Assembly (NCBI GenBank): GCA_963978905.1 | Contig: OZ022258.1 | Coordinates: forward strand, 25,052,716 to 25,116,715 | DNA: 64,000 nucleotides | Source of the DNA: Trichostrongylus colubriformis | Lineage: Eukaryota; Nematoda; Chromadorea; Rhabditida; Trichostrongylidae | Direction: 5' to 3' | In this document: positions 45,779 through 58,000 of the stretch, one piece after another | Numbering within the stretch: the stretch's first letter is position 1 | How the letters are laid out: every line of letters begins with the position of its first letter | The notes under the pieces: model-generated | Database searches by the model: none | Told to the model about the DNA's origin: nothing | The model's input: the letters and a program-made list of their open reading frames with translations, nothing else | Program-made: the position numbers and the translations under genes

Positions 45779-45847
45779 CAAATAAATATTCCACCTAACA
45801 ACCTCGTTGGCATAACAGAGAAGTACAAACTAATATCTTCCTTGAAG

Positions 45848-46435
45848 GTTTGGTAGGGCTGCCAGGGGTGACCCTGCTTGTTCCCGAATGAACGCCTAGT
45901 ACCTGAGGCGCCAAAAATAGACCCCTCTTACTGCCATTTTTGACTTGCATAACTCCACCGGCACTAATCCCTATTTTTAGTAGTGGTATGGCCCCCTTAA
46001 GTCAGCGAGGAAATGGTACCGGATCGTGTCGTGATCCAAATCCTATTTTCATTAAGAGGTATGGTCCTTGACATATTAAAGCAATGGTATTGGATTGTGT
46101 CTTAATCCACAAAAAAGGGTAAAAAGAAAGTAAACGTGCAAGACCAACCGAAACCCATGTGATTATAATGCTTGGAGCCTAAGATGACTATTGACAAAGA
46201 AAGGTGTGAAATTAGCGCTTTATCAACTTTCAAATTCAGATTATTGATCTAATACCGTAATGGACTGAGGGTCTTGTGACAAATTATATGATATAAATAG
46301 GTTTTTTGGGTGTTTTTGGGATCATTTGCCTATAGCTATATTATATCATGTCATCTGTGGTGAGCGTGTTAAAATTGATCTATCATTTGAAAGTGTTGTA
46401 GGAAAAATTTTTGAGTTAAATTAGTTGATTTTCAG
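45848..46435. other. Host retroelement remnant and unassigned DNA
   Basis: The first tens of bases after the 12-bp repeat continue the copy C host sequence. Beyond that, 45,920-46,110 shows two loosely similar AT/GC mixed blocks containing 'ATGGTACCGGAT' and 'ATGGTATTGGAT'. No coding exon is seen before 46,436. Confidence 0.4.
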
Positions 46436-47115
46436 AAAGTCGGATCGTTGTAGAAAATGCCAACGCCAGTAGGAAGGAGAAACAGCAAGAACATATGAGT
46501 AGAAGCGTTGTATCCAAAACTATAAAGGTTTTGTTTGTGCCGAACCCAGAAAAGTTGCCTTTAAAGGACGTTGTCGCTAAGTTTTTGAAGGAAATCGTAC
46601 GGTAAGAGTTTATAAAATTATTTATAATAGCAATCGAATGACCATAGGTGTTGTAGATATCGATATGTAAACGACTCTAATCCCTTAGGATGGATCAAAA
46701 GCGCGGGTAATGGCGAAGGCACCTCCAACTTCGAAGTGAGTTTTGGTAAATTGAATTGAAAGATCACTGAGTGTCAAGATATACAGGCAGATATGAGCTA
46801 CCTTTTCTGAGAACATTTCATCGAATTCGAAAAAAAAAACATTTGAATGAGTGCAACAGGAAGAACAACGCAAAAGACAAGCTAGTTCGCGGTCAAACGA
46901 ATCAGATTGCTGATATCGATAATTCAGGATGCGTCGTTTGAATTAATGTTATTTTCTTTGAAAATTGTATCAGATAACGATATTTTAGCCTGTACTTACG
47001 AAAGAAAATAAGGGACTACTTCAATGAGAAACAGATCCGGCAGCCAAAAGTTAATTTGAAAAACGATTGTTTGACTTTCTGCAATATGCGAGTGCAGGAA
47101 GACACGGTGGAATAG
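46436..47115 (+). CDS. Unknown conserved-looking gene, last two exons
   Basis: I do not recognise this protein. Exon 46,436-46,601 (acceptor TTTTCAG, donor CG|GTAAGA) and exon 46,989-47,115 (acceptor TTTTAG) join in phase to 96 codons and a TAG stop. The peptide has a charged start (SRKEKQQEH), then KTIKVLFVPNPEKLPLKDVV, then a basic helix (RKKIRDYF) and NDCLTFCNMRVQEDTVE. It needs at least one upstream exon ending in phase 1. It could be the tail of the RBBP5-like gene 6 kb upstream or a separate gene; I see no RBBP5 resemblance. Confidence 0.6.
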
Positions 47116-47636
47116 ACATGTATTACCCTTTATTGAAATGTTCAGGATGGTAATTTAGAGATACAAATCAACAATGTTAGCCTTACTCCTTGGATGGGAC
47201 CATCATGATTGGAATGGGTCACCCATCAAGCTATACTGAAGGACCAGACGTCCTCCTATTGTCTGTTCCTCTCAGCTCGAACCCTGGCCTCTGGCATGCC
47301 ACACAAACACCTTATACGATATCTAACTTCATGATAACTGGCGACACAATACACAATAATACATAACACGATATTACGACCGAGCACAATAATAGGAGAT
47401 CGACACGTAGAAAAGGGTAAGGACTCCAGGACGGTCCAGACGACGGGTCGACCCGGTCGTCCGTAACGGTCTCCTCGATCGAACTTCTTCCCCTCGCTCC
47501 GCCCATTCCGATCGTCGAGTCAATGGTTTGCGCCAGCATTGGAAAAAGTGTAAAGTTGGGTCGAGAATGAATATGATACCCAAATAGGGACAAGTTAACA
47601 GATGTCTCCCATAGATAGGATGAGGATAGGATTACC
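47116..47636. other. Spacer between two unknown genes
   Basis: 520 bp between the stop codon and the next start. It contains a GC-rich patch at 47,400-47,530 and a 108-codon minus-strand open frame (47,312-47,638) with a hydrophobic C-terminus and no family resemblance. Promoter elements were not recognised. Confidence 0.4.
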
Positions 47637-47951
47637 ATGGCCAGATCTCAGTTTGATTATCCGTACCCTTGCACTACTGACCGAACACGAAGTCAAAGAA
47701 TTAGAGGTAAAGTAAGTGTGCAATAGAATAATACATGATCAATGAAGTTGTTCTTAGGAAGGGAGGCTAGAGTGGGGATCGAAGACATCGAAATCAGTAT
47801 TGAACGTAGATGAAGTCCATTTCAGCATTTCGAGTAATACAGTGAGTAATTCATGAATTAAATTTGTAGCCTTCATTGATGCAAAATTCAATGTATTGAG
47901 TATCAGTATAGAAGGAGCGGTAGAAAAAGAGAAGCAGCAGATGAGCTAAAG
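47637..47951 (+). CDS. Unknown gene, first three exons
   Basis: I do not recognise this protein. It begins with ATG in a good context (TACCATGG) after an in-frame stop 21 bases upstream. Three exons, 47,637-47,711, 47,758-47,841 and 47,907-47,951 (25, 28 and 15 codons), are all phase 0, with donors GTAAGT, GTGAGT and GTGAGT. The 68-residue start (MARSQFDYPYPC..., ..NVDEVHFSISSNTYRRSGRK, REAADELK) is basic and polar. Later exons are not assigned; a retroelement begins 380 bp downstream, so they may lie beyond it. The 46-65 bp introns are short, unlike those of the PKD gene. Confidence 0.6.
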
Positions 47952-48329
47952 GTGAGTCAAAAGCATCCGCGTTTAAATCAGCTAGAAAAAATCTTGGATG
48001 CTTGTAGGCCACAGTTAATTAGTTTCATTTGTTGACCTAAGCTTTGCTAAGTAACACTTTGTGCAAAGATAGAAATAAGAATTGTGTAGTTATTGACTCA
48101 ATAAATTGAAGCCTTAGAAGCAGTGAAACCATGTAGACAAGTAAGTATAACTTAAGGTGGTAAAGGCTTAAGCGTCACTGACGTTGTGAGGACCACTGAT
48201 CCGACAAGAATCACCACTGGTGAAAGGGAGGCAGTCGCCTCAGAAAATTGTAAAACATTTATGAACCCGTTAGCCGGAACTGGTACCGCATCGATAACGG
48301 GTTGCCCTCGAAAGTCGATGAGTCCAGCA

Positions 48330-50080
48330 TATCCTAAAGGAAAAAGAAAGGGAACATCACTGAAATTATGTGAAAAAAGTAAAGAAGGGGTGGTTCGTTT
48401 TGCCTCCTTAACTCAGGCGAACCGCTGTGTTCTCATCAACACCGGAGGCTCATCAGTGAGTTGTGTTGATGAAAACAGAGGGAATGGGTGGAAAGGGGTG
48501 TAAGCTAGTAATCAAGGAAGAAAAAAATAAATGACCAGCGGTAACTATGATGTTACGGACAAATAGATAGAAAGAGGGGTGTTATAGGCGAGAAAATAAA
48601 TAAAACCATAAAAAATCAGGAATATATATTCTGCAACTATGCTGTAACTATGCAATAATAGTAAGACATCGCCACATGGTTACTAACATCAACGGGAAGT
48701 GAATAGTAAAGCAAACAACGAGGAAACAATAAAGAAAAGAGATAAAAAGTCATGCGGTGTAGGCAAGCGAGCAAACGGATATCGCGACGAAACAAGGAAA
48801 TCCTAAAATATCAGGTTGGATACTCAGCCAACTGCAGTTAATCATCAATTGATTGGGGCGCGTTTCCGTGTATCCTGTGGTGTCAAAGACTATGAAGAAC
48901 TTTGCTAATAACATTGCAAGTAGCGAGTCCCTACCAAGAATAATGAAACCAATATGGACCATAGGGAGTAGATGGTATAGTGAAAATGGTCAAACAGGGA
49001 ATAAAAGAGAAGAGCGAAGTGATCAATATAGCTAATGTGTTAAAATTGCGCTTACTAATTTTCTAATATTATTGAAATCATCTATTATTTCATATTTGTA
49101 ACTTTATTCCTATATATACATCTAACAATATTAGCTATCAAAAATTCGACTGGATACTGGATACTCCCAAGAATAGTTTTCATTTCTCGTAACCTATCCA
49201 TGAACACAAGCAATTCTGTACATGTGTTAGCAAGTCTCAGGGTTTCAGTGTATATAACTGATGCTTTTGTATTTCTGGAGATATTGGTAATTCGTGGTTA
49301 GAGACCTAATAATTTCAGAAGTGAAACCATCTGTTTTATTATCAACTTGGTTTTAACTTTATTTCCCTCTATTAGAATGTTCATGTCTAGGTAGTTGCTC
49401 AAGGATTCAAAGTTATGCGACTTCTCAATCTTTATAGTATGGTTGTATACATCTTTGATATATTGGTCTATACCCGATTCATTTTGATTGTGTAAAACCA
49501 GTAAATCATCCATATATCTGAACGGTATAAATATTTTATTTCTTTCGCATTTTATTTTATTATTTGAATAAGTATTATAAGATAGAAAGGGTGAGATCAG
49601 CCAAAAGAGGACTGAAGTTACACCCTTGCGAAACTCCTTTAATGTGTTTGAAGACTTCACCGCCAAACACATAGAAGCTATTTTTCAAAAGATAATCTAT
49701 CAAATAAATTAGATCTATGCTATTATAATACAGGTATTCACTATTGATGGTCTTGCCATCTGCATAAAACACTGCATATCCATTAGCAGCTACTATAAGA
49801 GTCTTTCCTGAATTATTGAAACCTAATTTTAAGAGTTGTTGCATTGTATTAATAAGTAGTTTGTGGTCTAGGTTAGTAAACATATCCTTGAAATCTGCAG
49901 TGTATAATTTACTATCGTCCATTTTGGCGCTGCAAAACTATCTACTGATATTTATATTACTAATGGACCAGTATGTTTTAAAGGCATTGAAAGGTGTAGG
50001 GGGACGGGAAAACTATAAATACATAATCTCTGGAACTAAACCTACTTCAGAAGGGGTTATGTGCTTAAACTCACATTAGG
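48330..50080 (-). mobile_element. GIY-YIG/RT retroelement, copy B
   Basis: The left part (48,330-49,195) matches 34,390-34,467 joined to 35,103-35,985, without the TTAA insertion and without the fold-back element. The right part encodes reverse transcriptase on the minus strand. It contains the conserved hairpin at about 48,429-48,476. The 5' boundary (right side) is not clear; similarity to other copies stops near 50,000-50,080. Confidence 0.72.
49298..49922 (-). pseudogene. Reverse transcriptase core, copy B, split by a frameshift
   Basis: Two overlapping minus frames. The first (49,575-49,922) has KLYTADFKDMFTNLDHKLL (motif A region) and KGVSQGCNFSPLLADLTL (motif B region). The second (49,298-49,672) has IPFRYMDDLLVLHNQ, the catalytic YMDD box, at about 49,505-49,516. 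A frameshift in the overlap breaks the protein. The motifs fit a Penelope-like reverse transcriptase, though the exact clade cannot be fixed by eye. Confidence 0.72.
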
Positions 50081-53000
50081 AAAGCGCAACTTGGGTCTTA
50101 TTATGACCCCGCAGCACGACGTTTCGTTCTGCAGTCATGCACCCGGGCGAGTTGCCGGCGAGAGCTAAACATCGTCTGCGGCAGGCTGATTTAGCCTCTG
50201 GCCTATCTGCTATTTACCCCGGATAAGGACGTAGATAGACGCGAAAGAGGATGGGGTCTTTGCGTTCTTATTTTTCGGGGCTTTCGCTGTTTTATTTCGT
50301 TCTCCTCTGGTGTTACACTGCTGAGCACTCCTACTTTCATATTCCACAGTCTGCCCAATTCACCCTTTCCGGTGTTTTTAGCGAGCCACATATTGCTGTA
50401 TGCACCTTGCAATGCTGAACCAAAATTTGCTCTCCAACTATGTGGAACGACGCCTTGAACGGAGTTATGAAAGTTTGTATGATGAGTTTAAGCCTTTAAA
50501 ATGAATCGGTGGACGATTTCATCATGAAAGCCGACACGTCAAGCCTCACGCTATTCCCGATCTATACGGCAAATACCCAAAATTATTGCCACTGTATTGT
50601 ATAATAATATTTTTTGGCTGCGTCAATACGGTTGTTACAGGCGTCCACAGTCAATACAGTTTTTTGTTGGCGTAATGAGTGAAAAATCGGTCTCTTCACA
50701 ACTTTATTCAAGTCTTGTGTAACAGGGCACAGCAGTCATGTCGTGAGTTGTCCTGCCTCGAAAAGAATACAAGCTCATCTCTTTATCGCTCAGCCGCACT
50801 TGACACGCAGGTTTTTCCGTAAATTCCTTCCCTAAGTTTTGCCAGGGCTACTAAATGTGACTCTATACCAGGATAACTAAGTCAACAGGCTTTGCTTTTA
50901 GTTGAGGAACCCTACGGAAGATCAATGGAACTGTGTTTTTAGTGGTTTGACGGAAGCCTCGGAAAGTGATAAATTCGGACAGATCGGGTCGGTAGCACTT
51001 CTGAATCAGTTTGACCCTATAAACTAGAGAGCTGTGCCGCAAAGCTCACCAACTATCATTCCGGAGCACAAGTGAGGCCCATGCTTCATTATATTTACCA
51101 ACAGCTGTTATCTGGACCCCAATTCATTACTGTCACCCGCTTACTGGTACACATCCTATCAATATGGTGCATCCTACCACACGTTGTTGGCCGCAATGGG
51201 TTGCGTTCGAAACTTTTTCCATCTAAACAAGTGTAGGTGAGATACGAACCGTGAGACCGTGGAAGAATGACTGCGAAATGCATTTGAAAAGCTTTTCAAA
51301 TCTCAAAAATGTCATGAGCTCCACCCCGAGAGCACCTTGGTAGAAGAAGATTCGTGCACCCATTAAGCTGCAAATAAAAGAAAAATATTCGATACAAATG
51401 GTATAGCGGAATACAAAGAAATACAAACTCAGGCGTTCATAATTCTGGGTTAACCTGTACATACGATACGACAAGTATCACTCTACCATCATTCCTGTTA
51501 CTCCGCACCTCACTCATTATTTCGGCAAAATCTGCTCTGAGGCGGACATGGTCAAAAAAGACGTAGCCTGTTTGAAAAAATGCATTCAACAGATCCTAAG
51601 GGCCTTTGACCAGGGATCTGCGCCACCTATAACCATCTTGGACATCTCGCTTTCATTCAGTGACTCCCTTTATAAATTCCCCATTACCCACATCACTCCT
51701 ACCACTGTCTTTGAGATTCAAAGAAGGCATCAATGCCGAAAGCTTATCAATAAACATACGAAATTAAGAGCTTCGCAGGCAAAAAAGGTATTACCCTTCT
51801 GGGTTGGCCTGCCCTACCAATAAGTCAGCCTCAGAACCACAAACGAAATTCGTAAAGACTAATGATGCAGTTTCGATTCAGTTTGTTGAATACATCAATA
51901 GCAGGCATTAAAGGCACAGTTCACGGTCATTTTCGTACTCTTCATAAAGACTTCAGAGTTGATGTAGAATACAATATAAGCCAAGGAAGAGCCGAAGAAA
52001 TTTTAAGAACTCTTAAAGTATGGTCTTCCTGACCTTTGCCTTCCACGAAAGTAAGCATTCCGACGAGTTCTACCGTTACAATCTCACTCAACAAGGTATA
52101 GCTGCCAATACAGCAATTTCTGATATTTATCTTGTCGCAGTCGGGATCATTCTTGTTATCTACGCATTTAGCACTCAACCTCGCGCCGCAGTTGTGGCAC
52201 ATACATTGCGGCTGTGGAGAGTGCTATATGCTCAAGGATGGAACCACTATATTTATCGTGAACAGGTCCTTCAATATGTACTCATATATGAACGAACGAA
52301 TATTGTTTCAAGAACGTGAGGATTTGGTTTTCTAAGCAGTAATGATCGTACCGTACGCAGAAGGAGATCACAACCTAAAAGTAAGCGTTGTGTGAAATTT
52401 AATCTTCACTGAAGAAATCGATTCGAAGCATTCGAACAGGCTTTATTCTCAAATCTTACCGGTAACCTTCTATTGGAAATGCTTCAATACGAGCACGAAA
52501 TCCAGTGAGCGACAAAAGCGTAGCGTGTTAAAGGCCACATTTTCTGGATGACACACACTCCGAACGTACCTGCGTCAGTGTCTGCACTCGTAAAAAACCT
52601 TCCTATAAAGTCAAAATTATTGTCATTCATCCAGATACTTGATTCTCTCCAGTAGACGCTTCCACCACGACAGCTGGCGTATCGCCTCATTATTCCACAG
52701 TCATTTTTAAGCGAAATAATTGTTGGGAGGTAGGCACCAAAAAAGCGGAGAGAATATTATCCTACAAGGAGGTCTCACCCCACAGAAAACCTGTAAGTGT
52801 CAACGCTCCATTGTCAACCCGAAAAGAGGAACACATTGAGTGGCAGTTGCCTTCCGGCGCTATTTATCAGCCTTCCTTCTTCAACTTTTTCTCCTTGTCC
52901 TTGTCCCATGTACCACTTTCCAGCGCCCCGTTCAACAAGGAAACATTTTTCTCTCCATGCCTTACCCGACCTTTCCTTCATTCATCCTCTCTGCAACTAG

Positions 53001-53550
53001 AATCCTAAGCGGAATGTCCCTCTCGTTGCCATGAAAGATGAGGGTTTCCCGTGTATGGAGTCAAAAAGGAAGATAAATCTTTGGAAGGCTCGCTTTCTGA
53101 AATTCCATAGGTTGCTTTCAGTGGTCATTAATACATTAATACTAGTTAAGAGGTTGCATGGTTTCGCTCCCTACTTGGAGGTTCCACTCCCTCATATGGA
53201 TGTCGCTACAGCAGTTCTTCCGACTGTCGAACCCGCAATGAGCCGCAGAACCACTACTGTTGCTATCGCCACTGTGGCTGTGCCTGGGTTCGAACGGTCG
53301 CCGTGTCTGGTGTTTCTCTGATCGAAACTCCTGGCATTCACTTCCTCTCTATTATGGTGATAGATGGATTACGAGTGATCACTTAGTGTTGCTGTGGCTT
53401 TTGACTGTTCGGTATCTAGGCAAAGATGTCGCCTATTGCAAATATGCAGTCTTATCTCGATTATGTCACACGAATAGCCAATTACTCAATGTCTTCATTT
53501 TACTGCAGACTCCATATCTCGGTCTAGGCTCATCACCAATGTTAGTTGAC
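50081..53550. other. No confirmed gene; repeat scraps
   Basis: At 50,110-50,170 a GC-rich block contains GAAACGTCG on the minus strand. At 51,650-51,712 the sequence matches the CACTGTCTTT end of the TTAA family (compare 43,470-43,534), so the open frame 51,548-51,823 is at least partly repeat. TTAAAGGCACAGTTCACGG at about 51,908 resembles a lone element end (compare 61,313). I see no other supportable feature. Confidence 0.45.
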
Positions 53551-54052
53551 CTGTCTGTCTGTCTTTCTGCCCGTCTGTATGTATGTATGTATGTATGTAT
53601 GTATGTATGTATGTATGTATGTATGTATGTATGTATGTATGTATGTATGTATGTATGTATGTATGTATGTATGTATGTATGTATGTATGTATGTATGTAT
53701 GTATGTATGTATGTATGTATGTATGTATGTATGTATGTATGTATGTATGTATGTATGTATGTATGTATGTATGTATGTATGTATGTATGTATGTATGTAT
53801 GTATGTATGTATGTATGTATGTATGTATGTATGTATGTATGTATGTATGTATGTATGTATGTATGTATGTATGTATGTATGTATGTATGTATGTATGTAT
53901 GTATGTATGTATGTATGTATGTATGTATGTATGTATGTATGTATGTATGTATGTATGTATGTATGTATGTATGTATGTATGTATGTATGTATGTATGTAT
54001 GTCGGTTTGTCTGTCTGTACGTATGTCTGTCTGTCTGTTTGTCTGTATGTCT
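53551..54052 (+). repeat. Compound microsatellite (TATG)n, about 106 units, with (TGTC)n edges
   Basis: An uninterrupted TATG tetranucleotide run spans about 53,577-54,001, flanked by CTGT/CTGTC repeats on both sides. Long open frames on both strands across it (up to 350 codons of MYVC- or IHTY-type repeats) are artefacts of the 4-bp period. Confidence 0.97.
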
Positions 54053-54798
54053 CCGAGTTTAGGGCACATTCTAATTTAATTAACAATATTCGATCTGAAT
54101 TAGAACATTCCAAGGCACGCCCCGTGCAAAGGGTGCTCGGATCATGGTCCATGTGTGCTCTTTACTTCTTGTCCCATGTCTTACCCATACCACACTTATC
54201 CCCATCTCCACGGGTCGTTTTTCATATATCACCTATCTTCGTGACGAATGGACGGACAAAGGGACGGACGGACGGGGGACGTACAGACAGACGAGGCGTC
54301 TTATTGGGTTGAGGAATAACTTCGCGCGTTTTTTTTAACCCCGTTCTTCACATTGTTTCCTTCATCTTTCAGCAAAGCTTATATATGTTTTCGATAGATT
54401 TTTTTTTGCTCTACAAAATGCTACCGTCTGTTTCTCGATTCTTTCGACTACCTAATATTCATGAGGTTTGGAAATAAAGTAAGCTGTAGGCAAAAAATTG
54501 GAACTCTCGACACTTCATCTTCTTCGTCTGCCGTCGAGATCAAAAAACGTGTGTATATGTTTTCGATGGAGCTTTTTCAGCTCTACAGGACGGTACTACT
54601 TTCTTTCCAAATCGCTCAACTTTCTGCTGTTTTTAAGACTCACAAATGCAGTAATTGCAAAAGTGTGCACTTTCGTTATCTTCCTTCCTCGCCTACCATC
54701 GAGATTCGAGAGGATGTGCATATATGCACTCAATAAAGCTTTTTTTACTCTGCAAGAAGATATTACTCTTCTTTGTATACTCTCATATTTTAGCATCT

Positions 54799-55063
54799 AG
54801 GAATGAGTTTCCACCTGTTTTTCAATTCAAAATTGCGTAATAAAGACAAATTTTTTGGCTGAGTGTTTTGACACCATGTGAAGAAAATGCTCGATTTCGC
54901 CGACATTTAAATGATCTTAAAAATGGCAATTTAATCTGAACAAAAACCGTAAACACTGTCTCGTAGAGTGAAAAGAGATACCGAATGATACAAAACTCAC
55001 TGCCAAGAAAATTCGTTTTAATCACGCAATTTTGAATTGAAAAACAGGTGGGAACTTATTCCT
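54799..55063. mobile_element. MITE with about 60-bp inverted termini
   Basis: The left arm (54,799-54,860), with CACCTGTTTTTCAATTCAAA, is mirrored by the right arm (about 55,000-55,063), with TTTGAATTGAAAAACAGGTG. 265 bp, no coding. The target duplication is not clear. Confidence 0.78.
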
Positions 55064-58000
55064 CAACCCAACATATATAGTAGGGATAATGGTTCGCTAG
55101 CTTATTCTCTCATACAAACGCCCAGCTGTGAAATGCTCCGTCCAACCTCAGGTGTGGTTAACGTGAGTTAGGTCCAGCGCCATAAGGTTGAACTGGGGCG
55201 TTACAAAATTTTGCAATTTGGGCGCTTCCCAAAGGATCTATCTGTCTCATGAAGTTAGATCGGTGACCACGATATTGACTCGGATGATCTAGCCCTACAG
55301 GGGCAAAGCTAAGGAGGACGTGGTTTCTCGGGGTAATGTGCCTTGTAGTATGTACAGTTGATGTCGCCAGACAGCGTACTACGCACTTCTATACGAAATC
55401 CGGTCCCTTCTGTTTGATATGGATGTCTGACCGTTAGTGAGCGATTAGATTTCGCATTGTTCTCGTACACTAATGCGCTAACCGATCATGTAGAACTGGT
55501 TAGTATAAGCTGTTTTTGCGGGCGATTGTTATACGTGAAGCACTTTGGTGCTTTAGTTTTTCGTGGAAACACAGCATGTTACACGTAGCAAGCAGCACAA
55601 CCGAACAAATACAACGGGTAACAGAAGTGTCAAGCCTCCGTGGACGATCCCTATGTAGGCATGAACCAGAGTTTGGAAAGGCACTTTCACCCGAACCAAC
55701 TGGAGGTAAGCCTTGGTGTTCCTCCCATCTCTGGAACTGTTTTTGCTCCCATTTATGACGTTATACCAATTACACCGAGGAGTCCGTCTCACCCCTTCCC
55801 CCCCCCCCCCCCCCCCTCCCCCATGCAATCTCGTTTATCCCAGAATAGGAGGCAACAATTTTAAATACCACGATAGGTTACATCTACCTTTTGCTTTTCA
55901 TGGGCAACAAAATTTCTCCCCACATTGGTCTCATACTCAAGCAACAGTATCTCCAGACCTAGAACTCAAAAACGTGTCTGAGAATGACCGCTTAACCTGG
56001 TCTTGCATTGCTTTGCTTACGGCAGGTGGAAGGAGAAGTGCTAAAAACTCCAAATGAAAAGTGATTCCTGAAAAATAATAGAGACGATTGTGTGATCCAC
56101 CACAACTCAGCAATGCAGAAACCTACACCGCGAAGCGAATGCGATACCATGCATCACCATAGCATAGCAGGTCTGTGCCATTTAGGGTCCAATCAGAGTG
56201 TGCTTCACTGTTATAGAAGTCGAACCACGGCTGAGAAAAGCTCATCAAGTCCGATTAACTTAACATGTGATTGGTTGATATGATTGTGTATCTCTACCAT
56301 GTCGCTGCTGCAAAGCAGCTATCATGATGGCTACGAGATAGCGCTATTTTCATCTAGTTTTTACATGATGGATGATAGCAGCTGGCTTCTTCAAGTCCCT
56401 ATTGTGATTGGGGCTGGCGTGAATAGCACCAGGTGAAGCCTGCTTCAGTCTCCATGCTAGGCGTGGTTGGAGACTTCAGTATTCTTCAGTAAGGCACTAG
56501 CCAATAATCTATGTAATTCTGCTGCCTTCATTTCTTCTCATTCCTTTGTATGAGGCTGAGTATTCCGTGGCTCCTTCCAGCGGTGTATACTATAACTGTT
56601 GGGAGCTGAGCCTGGCTCGTTTTTATATCGGGCCCAGTTCAAGTTCGGTAGTTGAACATTACCGGACATCCGAACTTTCTTAATTCGCAAAGAAAGAGCA
56701 TAAAGATATGTTCACATCCCCAGTGTTTCATACCCCTTGTTTGAGGTTTCTTTGGGTATCCCAACCACCTCATCGGCCATATGAACCTCTTTCAATCTGC
56801 GACTTCTTCAATGGCTACTACTCTATAGTTGAATCCTTGCGTTCCTTAAGCAGCTTGCAATGACTATGAGACGAACCAAAAAATTCTTCTTAACCCGTGT
56901 GGTTTCGCTTCAGACCCTGAAATGAAATCTGATACTTTTGCAATACATACTTATTTTTCTATACAGATTCAACCTTCAATGCGTTGACTGTGTCTCCACA
57001 TCGAGACACACTTCCATGTCACACGGTGCATTGAATTCCCATCAGAGTGGGAGGGCGGAGGATAAAAATATGTATGCCTTTGCACAGACATAAAAGTTCC
57101 AGTCAAATCGTCTTGACCGACTTCCTGCAATCGCGATCGTTCTAATTTGACCCCAGTACTATTTGTAAAGTTGGGCTACAACTCTTTTTTTACCGAATGT
57201 AATCTTAACCATTAGCCATAGGTAATTAACTGATGGCGGATGGCTCTATGAATTGCCATTCATGTGACCTCAATCACTCACTGATAGACGATCCAATACC
57301 CATTGTCAGCCCCCTTACACAAAACTGGCAATCTTGATCGATACTCCTCAATAGTCGTAGCACTTTCCTTGTGTATTTATGTTGTCTTGGTGTGGCTCTC
57401 CATCTTATATGGTTTTCCCAGTCTCCATCTCATGGTGTTGCGCATTTTCAAATTTCGGCTCGCTCATCTTGGCCCTGATCCATTCCCCGTATGTAGCGTT
57501 TGCCCCTCACTTTGGTTGCTCTTTTTAGTCCTTCTCCAACCTCGTACGGGAACACATTACGAAATTTCGGATCGAGCTTCGTCCATCAGTGCAAAAGCTT
57601 CGTCCAATGTGAATTTCATCTCCTTGTTCTAGCCGCAGATGCTACCGATCACTTCCACGTGCGCGTTGGATGCGACATATGAACTTCTGTTGTATGCACT
57701 GCTCATTCAGTGTACAATGCACCCACTGAGCTTCTGCCTCTCTTTTGTCTCAAAGAAACCCATCGCTGCCATCATGTGGATCATTTTGGAACCGAGTGAA
57801 AAATTTTTGGCCTGGGGACCGAACAATTTTGTGCACTTCCCGTCCACCGCAGGCAGAGCTCAGCCTAATTCATGAGTGCTACTCACCACTTGCCCCATTT
57901 CCGAACTTGCCCCGATCTTTAAAGGTTCATGTATTGCCGGCTTGTGACAGACAGAAAGGTAGACAGATAAACGGACGGGCGGATAGATGGAGAGACGATA

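Larger units (their letters stand above)
43670..45835. mobile_element. Penelope-like element, inverted-dimer insertion
   Basis: The insertion is bounded by the 12-bp direct repeat TCTTCCTTGAAG (43,658-43,669 and 45,836-45,847). It consists of two inverted arms, about 43,710-44,585 and 44,983-45,837, each carrying a GIY-YIG nuclease coding region and the terminal region. Between them lies a spacer with the C-terminal part of a reverse transcriptase in minus orientation (GWLPYLNTQVKVSDG, KWYRKAS). C-terminal GIY-YIG after the reverse transcriptase is the canonical Penelope order, and inverted or tandem terminal arrangements are typical of these elements. Confidence 0.82.

Noticed and set aside
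51548..51823. 91-codon plus-strand open frame as an exon of the unknown gene starting at 47,637
   Set aside because: Its second half matches the end of the TTAA-family repeat, so the frame is at least partly repeat-derived.
53270..53310. GGTTCGAAC-type sequence as a tRNA B box
   Set aside because: No matching A box or cloverleaf could be drawn around it.
53260..54312. Long open frames on both strands (up to 350 codons of repeating MYVC or IHTY)
   Set aside because: They are generated by the 4-bp (TATG)n microsatellite, which leaves several frames open; not genes.
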